64,000 nt of DNA from Metaphire vulgaris (lineage: Eukaryota; Annelida; Clitellata; Crassiclitellata; Megascolecidae). The stretch spans positions 6,524,479 through 6,588,478 of the forward strand of contig CM030862.1 of assembly GCA_018105865.1 (NCBI GenBank). The letters run 5' to 3'. Positions within the stretch are counted from its first letter, which is position 1; the number at the start of each line of letters is the position of its first letter. The notes beneath the pieces were generated by a model that did no database searches, was not told the origin of the DNA, and was given only the letters and a program-made list of their open reading frames with translations. The position numbers were made by a program, and so were the translations under genes. Positions 33,791-43,914 of the stretch are shown here, piece by piece.

Positions 33791-34650
33791 GGCGGTCTCC
33801 GCGCCAAGGGTCGAAACTGTTCAAAAATCCTGCAAAGGAAGTGGTCGTGGTAGGGGGTGTGGACGATGGCTTGGGCAAATAGCGTCTGCGTGCACCTGTA
33901 CGCATAATAGGCACAGATGTCGGCTAAATGGTTCGATGATATCTAGAAAAATACCCGACTAAACTGCCTATTCGTCTCGCGTCACACAGGCGGCGACCGA
34001 CGCCGCTTTTGGCTCCTAAAACCACGAGATATAGGCGTGAATTTCCTTCTTAGGGCCTAGCCAGGAATTCCGAAATTCGTTTGAAGAGAGAAGAAAGGCA
34101 CACAGTCACATCCGCTGTTAAAATCGCGCGCCTATCTCCGCCTGTCCTTGTTTGTTCGCTCGCTCGCCCGCCCGCCAGCCGGTCCGTTCCTATTCAGCGG
34201 CTTCTCGACCTGTAAAGTAGATTTTTCTACCTGGCTTCACCTGCGTATAAGACTGCGCATTCAGTCACTCGCCCACCAACCCACCCACCCACCCACCGTC
34301 CCACGCGCGCTCTCACCGACCTCTTGACACTTGGCCTGACAGGAAGGTCTCGAAGCGGTATTTCGCGAGACATCCTGGCAGGACCCTCCAGCCATCGAAA
34401 TGGTCCCAATCAGATCCCAAAGCCGTTCCATTATGCAGGCTCCCGAGTGGGTCTTTAGTCGACCCATGAATGGGTGAATTCGGCCGTAAAAGTCGTTAAA
34501 ATTCTGTTGTTACTCGACAGTTCTCCCAAGCGAAGATAATTTTGTTCGATTCTGTAGTCAGAGTTTTGAAAAATACCAGCAGAGAAACCACTTCTGAATT
34601 TACAGTGGTTCCAAGTTACAAGTTAAAACCACTTATCGATTTAGAACTCT
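33791..34650. other. Intergenic, no supported gene
   Basis: CCCACCCACCC at 34270-34300 and CGCTCGCCCGCC near 34160 are short simple runs. Overlapping frames at 34227-34467 have no domain. Confidence 0.3.
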
Positions 34651-34659
34651 AAAGATAAT

Positions 34660-34690
34660 TTAATAATAATAGTTTAATAATAATAGTGGG

Positions 34691-34721
<31 letters not shown>

Positions 34722-35060
34722 TAGCACGATTTCAAGTGTTTATAAGTCATTAGCCTGTGTGAAAACCACTATAGATGACCTCAGCATTTAATAACCCAGT
34801 TTTTCCACATTACTTTTGAATCCCTTTACTTTTTCAGCTGTTCCTGCCAGTTCATCCAAACTGCTCCATTTGTCCACAATTTGCACCAAAACGGTTTCTT
34901 TCTTGGTTCCACTCTGCTTGAACAACTTGCATTTGATGTAACGTTTCAACTACAGCTACTAATATCACCTGTCCTTCTACAGAATTATGCCCATTGTACC
35001 TGCCTCACTTCTTTCGAGCAAGGCACATTTTCACTGGCACCACATGACGGTAGCGGTCAT
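34660..35060 (-). mobile_element. CR1 LINE 3' end with AAT tail (reversed)
   Basis: AAT run at 34690-34722, then the reversed CR1 3' UTR (TTAGCCTGTGTGAAAACCAC) and C-terminal coding remnants (TGTCCACAATTTGCACCAAAA then GGTTCCACT), parallel to 36924-37250. Confidence 0.75.
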
Positions 35061-35177
35061 TAAATTTCTCTGCAAACAGCCGTTTATATCCTGCAGGCAT
35101 TCAAACTTCGAATTCGAAAGGCAGGAAATCACTTTTTAATCATTCGCTTTCTATCAACTATTTTCTCGTTCTCGTTC

Positions 35178-35224
35178 AGTGGTTTTCACACAGGTTTACT
35201 TGCCTCCTAAACCACTTAAAATCA

Positions 35225-35290
<66 letters not shown>
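35178..35290 (+). mobile_element. CR1 LINE 3' end with ATT tail
   Basis: CAGTGGTTTTCACACAGG, then CCTCCTAAACCACTTAAAATC matches 915-965, ending in an ATT run of about 65 bp. It lies head-to-head with the reversed copy just upstream. Confidence 0.85.
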
Positions 35291-35291
<1 letters not shown>

Positions 35292-35701
35292 AGTCAAGTC
35301 TAATAACCGTCATCAAGAATTTATTATATTGGACGGCATAATTATTGCAGAGAATTAATTATATCTTCCCTTGTCTGAGTTGTCTCTCTATTTAGTATCT
35401 TCTCTGGTAATATTACTGACTTCCAACTGAACAATCAGTGAGTTACGCTTCTGTTGTTATTATTCTATGAAACTTTGCAATCTTTGATTGTTCCTTGATT
35501 TGATTTGATACTAATAAACGGGCAACCATTCAATCAATCAATTAATCAATCAATCAAGTTGAAACCTTTTCTTCTGACTTTCTAAAGCAGTCCTGAGATC
35601 GGATATCGGTTCAAAATTTTTCCGGAGCCAAGGTCGGACCATCATTTCCAGGCTAAGATTTCCAACTACTAATGGGAAGTCAGTTAACCCCCACCCATAC
35701 C
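35291..35701. other. Intergenic, no gene seen
   Basis: Contains AATCAATCAATC near 35530-35560. Otherwise unique. Confidence 0.3.
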
Positions 35702-35931
35702 CAGTGGCGTAGCGAGGCAAAGTGCCGCCAGGGGCGAGAAAAAGTGCCACCTCCGAAAATTTGTGACAAGCAAAGAAACGTTATGAACTTCCCAAAATTT
35801 CCTGATAAGCAAAAAACCTTATCGCATCATAAAAGTAAAAAAAATTAAAAATTAAAAATATCGAAAATGTCGCCCCTAGAGCAAGTGCCGCTCAGGGCGG
35901 TTCGCCCCCACTGCCCCTCGCTACGCCACTG
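35702..35931. mobile_element. hAT-type MITE, CAGTGGCGTAGCGAGG family
   Basis: 230 bp, ends CAGTGGCGTAGCGAGGC and CCTCGCTACGCCACTG, exact 8-bp duplication CCCATACC (35694-35701 and 35932-35939). Sister copy at 45814-46034. Confidence 0.93.
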
Positions 35932-35939
35932 CCCATACC

Positions 35940-36921
35940 CATTCAAGTATCCCATGCAAATTGCCGAATACTCCCTTAATATTAAGACCGATATAACTGT
36001 TGTTGACTTGTAGAATTTATTAGATCGATAGGCTGCATTTGGTGCACTAGATGGATTTTCCATAGTCAATTAGAATATAAGAAATTGTCGGAAATATGCG
36101 AACAATGTTTCAATCTGTTTGAAACAGCATGAGTGGGAGAGGGGTTAGGCGGGGCAGAATATGATCGCCGCCCTCCCCCCTAACCCCTGCGTTCGGGGTT
36201 CTTCTTCTTTATTGCTTCACGTATGGGCAGTTTCTCAATAGAGGCGCCGCGGGGTAACTTCGACGCCCCTAGGATTTAATGAGACGTTGGGATGAGAGAG
36301 GAAATTCTTGGGTCAGGCGATGAAATTGTAGACTCTCAGGTCTGCTCGATTCTGCCGTCATGCCGACGGATGGAGGGGTGGGTGGAGGGGGCGAAGGGGT
36401 GAAATCACTGAGCGATTGACTGGTCGGCTTAAGACCGCTCTGACGCCATTGTAAGAACGGGAAATAAGAAGAACGGACAAAGAACAGAGGCCTTTGTAAC
36501 CATAGAAATATACATACCGACAAAGAATGTCCCCCAGACAACTAATGCAAAGTAATGTAATTTCGCGTGAGTTTACTGAGCTGGTTTTTCTTACGAGTTA
36601 CCTTTTTCTTCAGCGCTTTTTCTCATCCTTCATCCAATTCTGCTGCCCTGTCCTGTGTGCGCGTTTTGATAATTGTGTGCGGCTGCTTTGTCAGGTATTT
36701 ATTATAGCGGCCCTTCGTGGTAGACAGCTAGAGCTTCACTGTTTATCGACGCTAACAGATCAGAACTCAGTGAACCTCGACACATTACACAGACCATTTT
36801 AACTTCTCGAGAAATAAAATCTCTGACTTACAATCGATAGAACATGTCTCTGTTTCAGAGATGACACTACTCCAAGAGAGCCACCGAGGCAGACAGAAAG
36901 AATGAAGACTTTCTATAGCTG

Positions 36922-36923
<2 letters not shown>
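35940..36923. other. Intergenic, no supported gene
   Basis: A GC-rich fold-back-like segment (GAGGGGTTAGGCGGGG and CCCCCCTAACCCCTG) occupies 36139-36190. No gene family recognised. Confidence 0.3.
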
Positions 36924-36979
<56 letters not shown>

Positions 36980-37250
36980 TAATATCGTGATTTCAAGAGG
37001 TTTAGGAAATATTAACCTGTGTGAAGACCACCATAATTACGCTCAAATTCTCAACATTTAATAGCCCAGGTTTCTTAGATGACTTTTGAATCCATATATT
37101 GCTACAACTGTTGCTGCCTCTTCGTCCAAACTGTTCCATAAATCCACAAGGAATAGTTTTCTTGGTTCCACCATTTTCTTGCAGAATCTACATTTGTGGC
37201 CTCTGGTTTGTGCTTTAGTGTGCTAATGTAAAGAGTTGCTCGAACGGCAC
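36924..37250 (-). mobile_element. CR1 LINE 3' end with AAT tail (reversed)
   Basis: AAT run at 36925-36970, then reversed UTR (TTAACCTGTGTGAAGACCACC) and coding remnant translating on minus to RGHKCRFCKK and a DLWNSLDEEAAT-like block, the counterpart of 740-895. Confidence 0.82.
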
Positions 37251-38098
37251 ATTTACTTTCTCATTTTTTAATATACCAAGATTACTTTTTCAAATATACG
37301 AGTGTGTAAAATGGCCCTTGTATGTTATAGGCCTAATGGCGTTTTTTGAAGAGGGAGACGACCGCCATATTAAATCTTGAACATCGTCAGGATCGATCGT
37401 CCCCAGGTACGAGGCGGGATCGATTGGGGTGAGGTGGGAGGGCTGGTGGAGGTCACATCCCGCCGGTCTATTCCCGTCTAGGGGCCATGGGAAACTGCAC
37501 CCGCGGTGCCATCGCCGCAAGGGGCAACCATTCCAGGAATGCAGTCGAAAAGAGACATACGAGAACCCGGCCTGGACTCTGGAGTTGCAACGGCTAGGAA
37601 ATCACGTGTGGTGGTGAAGAGACGCATACTTGGAAAGAGGGGAAGAAATAAAAGAAGCGGGAGAGGGATGGGAAGGAGGTATGGAGGGAGGGAAGAGCCG
37701 ATTGAGAACCGCCCCAGGGCAAAGATTGATCGGGGCGTTTCCCTTGCGTGTAGAGCCGTGGCAAGGCTGCGATGACAAGGCCAGAACTAGGGGCGACTTA
37801 TACGATCCAAAGGGTAAATTAGATGCTCGGGTTTCAACTGCTTTCCCCGCGCAGTTACTTCCTAGGCACTTACCGAAGGAAGAGACTTGGCGACCGTCGA
37901 CTGGTTAACGCGCAGCCCAATACAGTGGCTGGCGAAGGCGAGGAAAGCGGAAAATTCTGTTTGTTATTTACGCGAATAATTGCGAAACAAAACTTACGCC
38001 CAGCAACACATAGACGACGTCACATTATTGGCTTTGACCTAATTGATGATGATAATGATGACGACGATGATGATGATGTAACGTAGCAGAATATTTCG
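37251..38098. other. Intergenic, no supported gene
   Basis: Several overlapping frames at 37290-37908 but no recognisable domain or consistent splice sites. A GAT/GAC run lies at 38042-38078. Confidence 0.3.
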
Positions 38099-38421
38099 CA
38101 GTGGCGTAGCCAAGGGGAGTTTGGGGGTTAAGCCCCCTTAGCTGCCGAAAAATAATTTTTAATGAGTTTCTATGCATTTTTAAATTTTGGGACGCGATAC
38201 GCGATTTTGGGGTCAAACCCCCTTGCCCCTTGGCTACTTGGTTATAGAATGTAGTGCGGTGTAAGAGGTGACGACCTTTTTATGTTTGTCAGCACCTGGG
38301 AGAGAAAAATAGTCAAGATGAGGAGATGACCTTTTTTGCTTGTCAAGAATTTTTCGAAGTTGGTCACTGTCAAAACCAAAAACCAAACCCCCCTTCCAGA
38401 AATCCTGGCTACGCCACTACT
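38099..38421. mobile_element. hAT-like, CAGTGGCGTAGCC family, rearranged
   Basis: Left end CAGTGGCGTAGCCAAGGGG; a matching inverted end CCCCTTGGCTAC at 38226-38237 and another CCTGGCTACGCCACTAC at 38404-38420. This looks like two elements or one element with an internal end. Contains CCTTTTTTGCTTGTCA. Confidence 0.6.
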
Positions 38422-38759
38422 GGTCGCACGAATGAGAGGCAACGAAAAAGGCTTTCGTAAACCAATGTTAGCGAAAGTCAAACGAAGACCAAATATAGGG
38501 GAGATGGCCTTCCGAAAAGCCAATAGGCCTATAACGGGTGCATTCGCTCAAGTTAAGTCTGCTTAGTATTGATAATACTGCGCAGTAAACAAAACTGACG
38601 ACATCTGTCGGCTTAGGCGTCTGAGGACGGAAACTACCCAGAATGCACGCTGGCTTCATCAGGATGCCTGCCTAGATCACGAATGCAGACGCAGGCGTTT
38701 GAGGCAGAATCTGACAGTATTTTGATTTCTTAAAAAATCTTAAATATTCGCAAGTTAAA
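38422..38759. other. Intergenic, no gene seen
   Basis: One TAGGCCTA at 38524. Nothing else recognised. Confidence 0.3.
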
Positions 38760-38890
38760 TATTAAGTAAGTAAAATCTCGTGAATTTATAGGCCTACAGC
38801 GCTTTGGAAAGCAGCACAACAGTAGCTGCTTATTCTTATAGGCACTTAGCCTTTCTTAAAATAGCTATGGGAAAGGTGAAAGATCGGCAT
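38760..38890 (-). mobile_element. L2-like LINE 3' tail (reversed)
   Basis: TAAGTAAGTAAAATCTCGTG, then GCGCTTTGGAAAGCAGCAC and AGCCTTTCTTAAAATAGC match 41300-41410 closely. Confidence 0.75.
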
Positions 38891-39000
38891 AAATAGTACA
38901 GAACATAAATATTACAGAACATAAATATTACAGAACATAAATATTACAGAACATAAATATTACAGAACATAAATAGTACAGAACATAAATATTACAGAAC
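38891..39000. repeat. 16-bp minisatellite
   Basis: About six copies of TACAGAACATAAATAT, with TAG for TAT variants at both ends of the array. Confidence 0.92.
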
Positions 39001-39132
39001 GTATCTTGATGTAATCGTGTTCCTCACCATTTTCTTATTCTCCATTTATAGTTTTATTCACCGAGTGCTGGTTTTTTCGTTTCAAAAAACGATGTTGTCG
39101 CTACTTTTCTGTAAACCTTTAGGTTTCTTGTC

Positions 39133-39304
39133 CAGCAGAAATTCGTCATAACGGACTCGGTTGTAGTGTAGACTCGGTTATTATAACGGTACCGCAATGT
39201 ACGGTCCCGTATGATGCACTATCGTATTGGACCGTATTGGATATAACGTACCTCGTACTAGATTTCTGCGGATTTGCTAGGTGCGTTATAGCGAAGTTCT
39301 ACTG
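39133..39304. mobile_element. pogo/Tigger-type MITE
   Basis: 172 bp; left end CAGCAGAAATTCGTCATAACG, right end GCGAAGTTCTACTG, TA on the right side only. Internal GGACTCGGTT and TACGGTCCCGTATGA phrases shared with 54987-55198. Confidence 0.82.
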
Positions 39305-40476
39305 TACTTGGGTTCCGTGACTTTTATGCATAGTACCGGTAGCCTTTCTCGAATACCTTACCTGCTCCTCCTCCTCCCCCCTCTTGTTTTCTTTTCCTTC
39401 TGGTTGCCCGTGACTCCGTGAGAATACAGCCTCTGCGATCGCGGGGCCTTACATCGTGTCTAAGGTCTAAAGCTCATTAGACCAGCGACTGGATATCAGC
39501 TCTAGGAGACTTTTAGACGCAGCCAAGAATAATGGGCACAATGACAAAAAAATTAGCCCTAGTGCACGCCCTTCCCCCGCCTCCACCCCTCCTCCTCCTC
39601 CATTGCAAATGAGATCGAGAATGCCGTATTATACCTGATCGCAACGGAACTGGCAGTTCGAGTGCAAAGCAGGGTATAGAGACCCGTACTCTTTCTACGC
39701 AATGCATTCGTCAGAACCCGCTCTACCCGTAGGAGGTCATTTACCAGACTCCGGTCTCTAGAAATAAATCCAAACTGCACGCAGTACAGTCAGTGGTGGC
39801 GGATATCCCCTTTTCCTGAAAATTCTGCCGGCTGAAAATTCGAGCCCAAAACTAAGTCGAGTTTCCGGAAAAACTGCAGATTGAGTTTCGAGGAAAAAGA
39901 TCACAAAAGACGCTGAACAACTACAGACCCACTACTACTACTACTTTCATTTCAGCGTCTGTTTATCGGCACAAACAGGAATAGATCGAGTCAATAAGAA
40001 CCAATCCCCTTTTCCCTTTGCTTTCCTCGGCTGAAATTTCCGCGGAGAAATCTACCAAGTCGAACTTCGAGATCTGAGACGAAATTTAATTGGTTCCGGT
40101 CTATCGATTAGGTTTCTGCGTGCTCTAAGATACATGTAGACGAATACTTGAAAACCAGTAACAGAATCTGAACAGAAGCCGAAGTGGGGGGAGAGGAGGT
40201 GGGAAGACGAATAGAATTCTAAAACGCTCTCACGTCGTTTCGTTCCCTAGGAACGAGGTAATTGTTATGGTCAACAGTCAACACACGACAGTCTAAGGAC
40301 TTAGGCGGCCGTCGCTGGATCTCAAATCATTTGCTGCACAAAAAAGTTGACTCATACAATTTAAACTGTTAAAAAACACGCAAGTCCAAATAAATAAAAT
40401 AATTTAGGTCTGAATCCAGACGGAACATGGGCTGCGCTTCTCGCAAAACCGTTGAGAACTCTATTAGGCGGGGAAG
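39305..40476. other. Intergenic, no supported gene
   Basis: Unique sequence with a short CTA run near 39930-39945. No coding frame with a recognisable domain. Confidence 0.3.
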
Positions 40477-40905
40477 CAGGGACGTCATTGGGCCGAGGGG
40501 CCGTTGCCCCTGATTTTAAGGGACACAATTTTTTCGCCAATGTTTGTGTTATTTAGTTTTTTAATGTGAATTTACTAAATACTAGGCAAAAAGACTGAAA
40601 AGCAAAAAAGTCATCAACCCCTAAAGGAGGGTTTGCTTCGCACAAGATGACCGACAAGCAAAAAAAGATCGTCAACTTTTTCGCAAACTTGCGAGATCGA
40701 AATTGTCTTCCCCCCACCCACCCCCTTTGAAAAACAGTGAAATGACGTCTCTGCGGGGAAGGTTGTTATGTTCGAAGACAGCGTTCGAATGTTCAAAGAA
40801 CTGCTGTAGAAGAGACGACCTTCTTTATTCTCGTCTGAAAATTTCCACCCGAAAATGTCGAAAGGCCGCCTATGCCCCCTCCAAATTTCTGAATCCTGGC
40901 TACGC
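40477..40905. mobile_element. hAT-like remnants
   Basis: Starts CAGGGACGTCATTGGGCC; ends near CTGAATCCTGGCTACGCA. These two ends belong to different families seen here, so this may be a mosaic. Contains GACAAGCAAAAAAAGATCGTC at 40652-40672. Confidence 0.45.
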
Positions 40906-40989
40906 ATTCTCGAACCTGAAATGAAAATATTGTTTGGGCAGGCCGTATGCCTATTATTTATTTATTTAGACAACTTCTATAGCGCCGTG

Positions 40990-41175
40990 CACTGTTTAAT
41001 CTAGACTCCTGGATTCCGGGGGAAACTGACAAAGCCGGGGGGACTGACAAAGCCGGGAGGAATTCTGCTAGGGTGTTGCTGTTAGTTCTTGTAGTATGCC
41101 AGAATTTCTGGGGAATTTGAAATTTCCGAGGGGAAAGGACAATTTCTCCCCGGAAACGGCCTAGATTAAACCCTG
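40990..41175. mobile_element. hAT-type MITE, CAGGGTTTAATCTAG family (inverted)
   Basis: 186 bp, ends CACTGTTTAATCTAG and CTAGATTAAACCCTG. The interior is the reverse complement of 33372-33540. An 8-bp duplication is not visible. Confidence 0.85.
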
Positions 41176-41296
41176 CCTACGACAAGGGCGCTGCACACAC
41201 ATAGTCAACCATATCCCAAACTGAAAAGGTGCGTCGTTGTCTCTCTCTCAGAGACAGCCCCGCTGAGTCGGCCTCAGTCATTCAGTCATTATGGTT

Positions 41297-42110
41297 TACT
41301 GAGTAAGTAAGTAAGTAAGTAAGTAAAATCTCGTGGATTTCTATAGCGCCTTGGAAAGCAGCACAACAGTAGCTGCTTATTCTTAGGCGCTCAGCCTCTC
41401 TTAAAATAGCCATAGGAAAGGTGTGGGATCAGCTAGGCAATAGTCAATATCCGAAGGGCAGTGAGGCTAGGTTGTTACAGCTATGGCGGAAATGATTTAA
41501 GAAACAGGAAGGATTTAAGCTTAGACCTGAAGACTTGAGATAATGCAGGAATAATGAGAAATGAGGATTCAGATTTTATTGTTTGAAAGTGTCCAAGTGT
41601 GCGAAGGGAAGCTGGGATCGAGTTCCAGAGTTCAGGTGCAGCGGATGAGAAGGCACGGTTGCAAATTTTCAGGGATGATTGATTTAGCGGGCGTGACAGA
41701 GTGAGATGAGATGACGAACGTGTGGGTCGAGGAGGCTGAGGGGTTAATAGTGACCTAAGGTAGACAGGTTTTGATGACTGAAGTGAGCTATGTGTAAGTG
41801 TTATTATCTTATATTGGATACGTTCTGTTATTTTAAGCCAATGTAATGATTTTAGTATTGGTGAAATATGGGAGAATTTAGGTGACTTAGTAACAGCACG
41901 AGCAAGTGCATTTTGTATTGATTGCAATTTGTTGATGGAGGCTTTGGGAAGGTTATAGTAGAGGGAGTTACAGTAATCTAATTTGGAGTGGACTATAGAG
42001 GTGGCGATTGTGGACGCAGTCTTAATATCAAGACAAAGACGTAGGCGACGAAGGTCACGAGTAGCCTGGAGAACACGAAAAAGTTGCGATGTGGTTCAAG
42101 ACATGGAGAT
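41297..42110 (-). mobile_element. L2-like LINE, C-terminus, UTR and ACTT tail
   Basis: On the minus strand a frame of 148 codons (41481-41927) reads SIQNALARAVTKSPKFSHI, then LHWLKITERIQYKI and NQSSLKICNRAFSSAAPELW, ending FLFLKSFPP. A 3' UTR of about 165 bp follows, then ACTT repeats (AAGT on plus at 41306-41330). Reverse transcriptase motifs upstream (to about 42110) are lost or shifted. The motif set fits the L2 branch of the jockey/CR1 group. Confidence 0.82.
41481..41927 (-). pseudogene. L2-like LINE ORF2 C-terminal fragment
   Basis: The longest open part of the element above, about 148 codons, lacking the catalytic domain. It is closely related to 5462-5671. Confidence 0.82.
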
Positions 42111-43360
42111 CCAACGCCTCAGATGAACGGACATGGCAGAATTCTGACGAGATGTATTGATCAGCGTTCATCACAAGACTTTGCCTCCTGTGCCACTCGA
42201 ATTGCTACCGTTATACTATACAGTCGCATATACCGCCGACGCATATAGAATAGTCACTTATTGTGCGTATAGCTCCTCTTCCTGTGTATAGCTTCTAGAA
42301 ATAGCCTGAATAAGTCAGCACTCTACACTCTACAGCAGCGACTGTACGTAGGCCACAAAAGTGCATATATCGACGACATGCATCAGTGGCCATGCATGCA
42401 CCACAAAATTCCTGACGAAACTATGTAGACCAGACCGCGCAATATAATAAAAGAACGTTCTATTTGGCTGAGTCCAGATTGTCTGGTTGATTATTATGAT
42501 GCGTTGAAATTAGTAACAGTCTGGCACCCATTTTCTCAACAGAGGCAGCAAAACTTCTGAATCCATTTCCTTTTAACTAAAGTATCGAATGCTTTTTCCA
42601 CGAAAATTTCAGTTACTAAGAAGACTTCAGCGACTTGCAGCAGATTTCATTTTTAATCATTCTTCAAGAGTAAATCTAACCTGAGTTTAGCAAGGTGTTT
42701 CTATCACCCATAGCCCCTAATATGTTCGCCCATCCGGGACCTATCTTAGGGTTGCTGGAACTTCAGAAGGATGTACAATTAACATATAGACAGTGAATTT
42801 TGAAGCCCTGCTCAGAAATTTTCAGTAAAGTTCGGAAGCGACAGAAATTCTAAAATGATGAGGCGTTGTATAGTACGGCATTTGCAAAACAGAGAAGTCC
42901 ACGACTTCATTGTTCGGGGGCCGATAAATATTCATCTAATGACGTCACTGTTTCCAAATTAAAGAGGCGATCATCACGTGACCGAAGGTGTCGGTAGCTT
43001 TGCAAATGTCATGAAACGGGAAAAAATGTCGGCAAACAACTGTAGGCCTACAGGTTTAACGATTCTGATCGTCGGAAGACCTTTTCCTTATATTTGTTTC
43101 TATGTCGGGGGGAGGGACTCAGAGGACTGCGCCCACTCTCTTGAGCAGTTGCACTCAATCTCACTTACGGTAACCTATCGGCAAATCTTTCGCAAAAACT
43201 GATCATTTGAGATTTTGACAGCAAAAAAACATGTAGCAAAAATTGCAAACCAAGATTCGCTTGACATTTTAACTTCTCTGCCTATATATTGCTTTTTGAC
43301 CGCTCAGCCTTCATGCCGACGGGACACCGCTTGAGAAAGAACTTCACACGCATAATGATA
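42111..43360. other. Intergenic, no gene seen
   Basis: Unique sequence. TAGGCCTA at 43043. No domain in the short frames (for example 42978-43202). Confidence 0.3.
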
Positions 43361-43361
43361 C

Positions 43362-43406
43362 CCAGGGCCCCATAGCCCAGTGACGTACTGGGCTATGGGG
43401 CCCTGG
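43362..43406. repeat. Near-perfect hairpin, 20-bp arms, 5-nt loop
   Basis: Arm 43362-43381 (CCAGGGCCCCATAGCCCAGT) is the exact reverse complement of 43387-43406, with GACGT between. It abuts the dispersed repeat at 43396-43545. Confidence 0.95.
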
Positions 43407-43638
43407 AGACTGTTGACCACGGGGGTCCATCGGTCACGGTGCAACGCATTCCCGTTCAAGTTAATATTAATTAATTATTGAGCTGTGGTCCAGTTCTGAT
43501 ACATTTCATTAGACAAACTATTAAAAGTTATAAAAACAGTAATAGCCTATAATATGGGCGATTTAGGGACCGTGAAGTGTATGAACAATACGCCCCTGCA
43601 AGGTCCGAAGAGAATAAATTATCAACTGCATACACTAA

Positions 43639-43876
43639 GGGGCGGGAAGATGGCAGATTGGTAACACGCTAGACAGGCACGCTGACGGAATGGGTTCGAC
43701 TCCCACAGGCGCTCCCAAGGTCTACTCAGCCTTCATTCGCTAGAGGGTGGTGGTAGATGAGTAGCAGCTGTGGCTGCGAGGATAAAACGCGGATCTGGAG
43801 AAATCAGTGGCAGACCACTCTAGATTAATGGTTTAGCCACCTGTGTCGCTGCTTGCCTGACACCGAAGATCAGCGC
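43639..43876 (+). mobile_element. tRNA-derived SINE
   Basis: The head has a box A-like TGGCAGATTGG (43651-43661) and a perfect box B GGTTCGACTCC (43693-43703), with spacing usual for a tRNA gene. The head does not fold into a complete tRNA with a matching acceptor stem, and it continues into a non-tRNA body (TAGAGGGTGGTGGTAGATGA and onward), the structure of a SINE carrying an internal RNA polymerase III promoter. No poly-A tail is seen. Confidence 0.65.
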
Positions 43877-43914
43877 CGGGCCATGGACTACTAGATCTAG
43901 TAGTCCATGGCCCG
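43877..43914. repeat. Perfect 38-bp palindrome
   Basis: CGGGCCATGGACTACTAGA followed by its exact reverse complement, without a loop. Weaker symmetry continues outward (AGCG on both sides), as if the SINE 3' end had been copied back on itself. Confidence 0.95.

Noticed and set aside
37290..37908. Overlapping frames suggesting a gene on either strand.
   Set aside because: No domain, no consistent splice sites, and similar openness on both strands.
38891..39000. 16-bp direct repeats considered as a CRISPR-like or iteron array.
   Set aside because: Head-to-tail minisatellite without spacers, and no associated gene.
43639..43715. Functional tRNA gene.
   Set aside because: Promoter boxes are present but the acceptor stem does not pair and the sequence continues into a SINE body.
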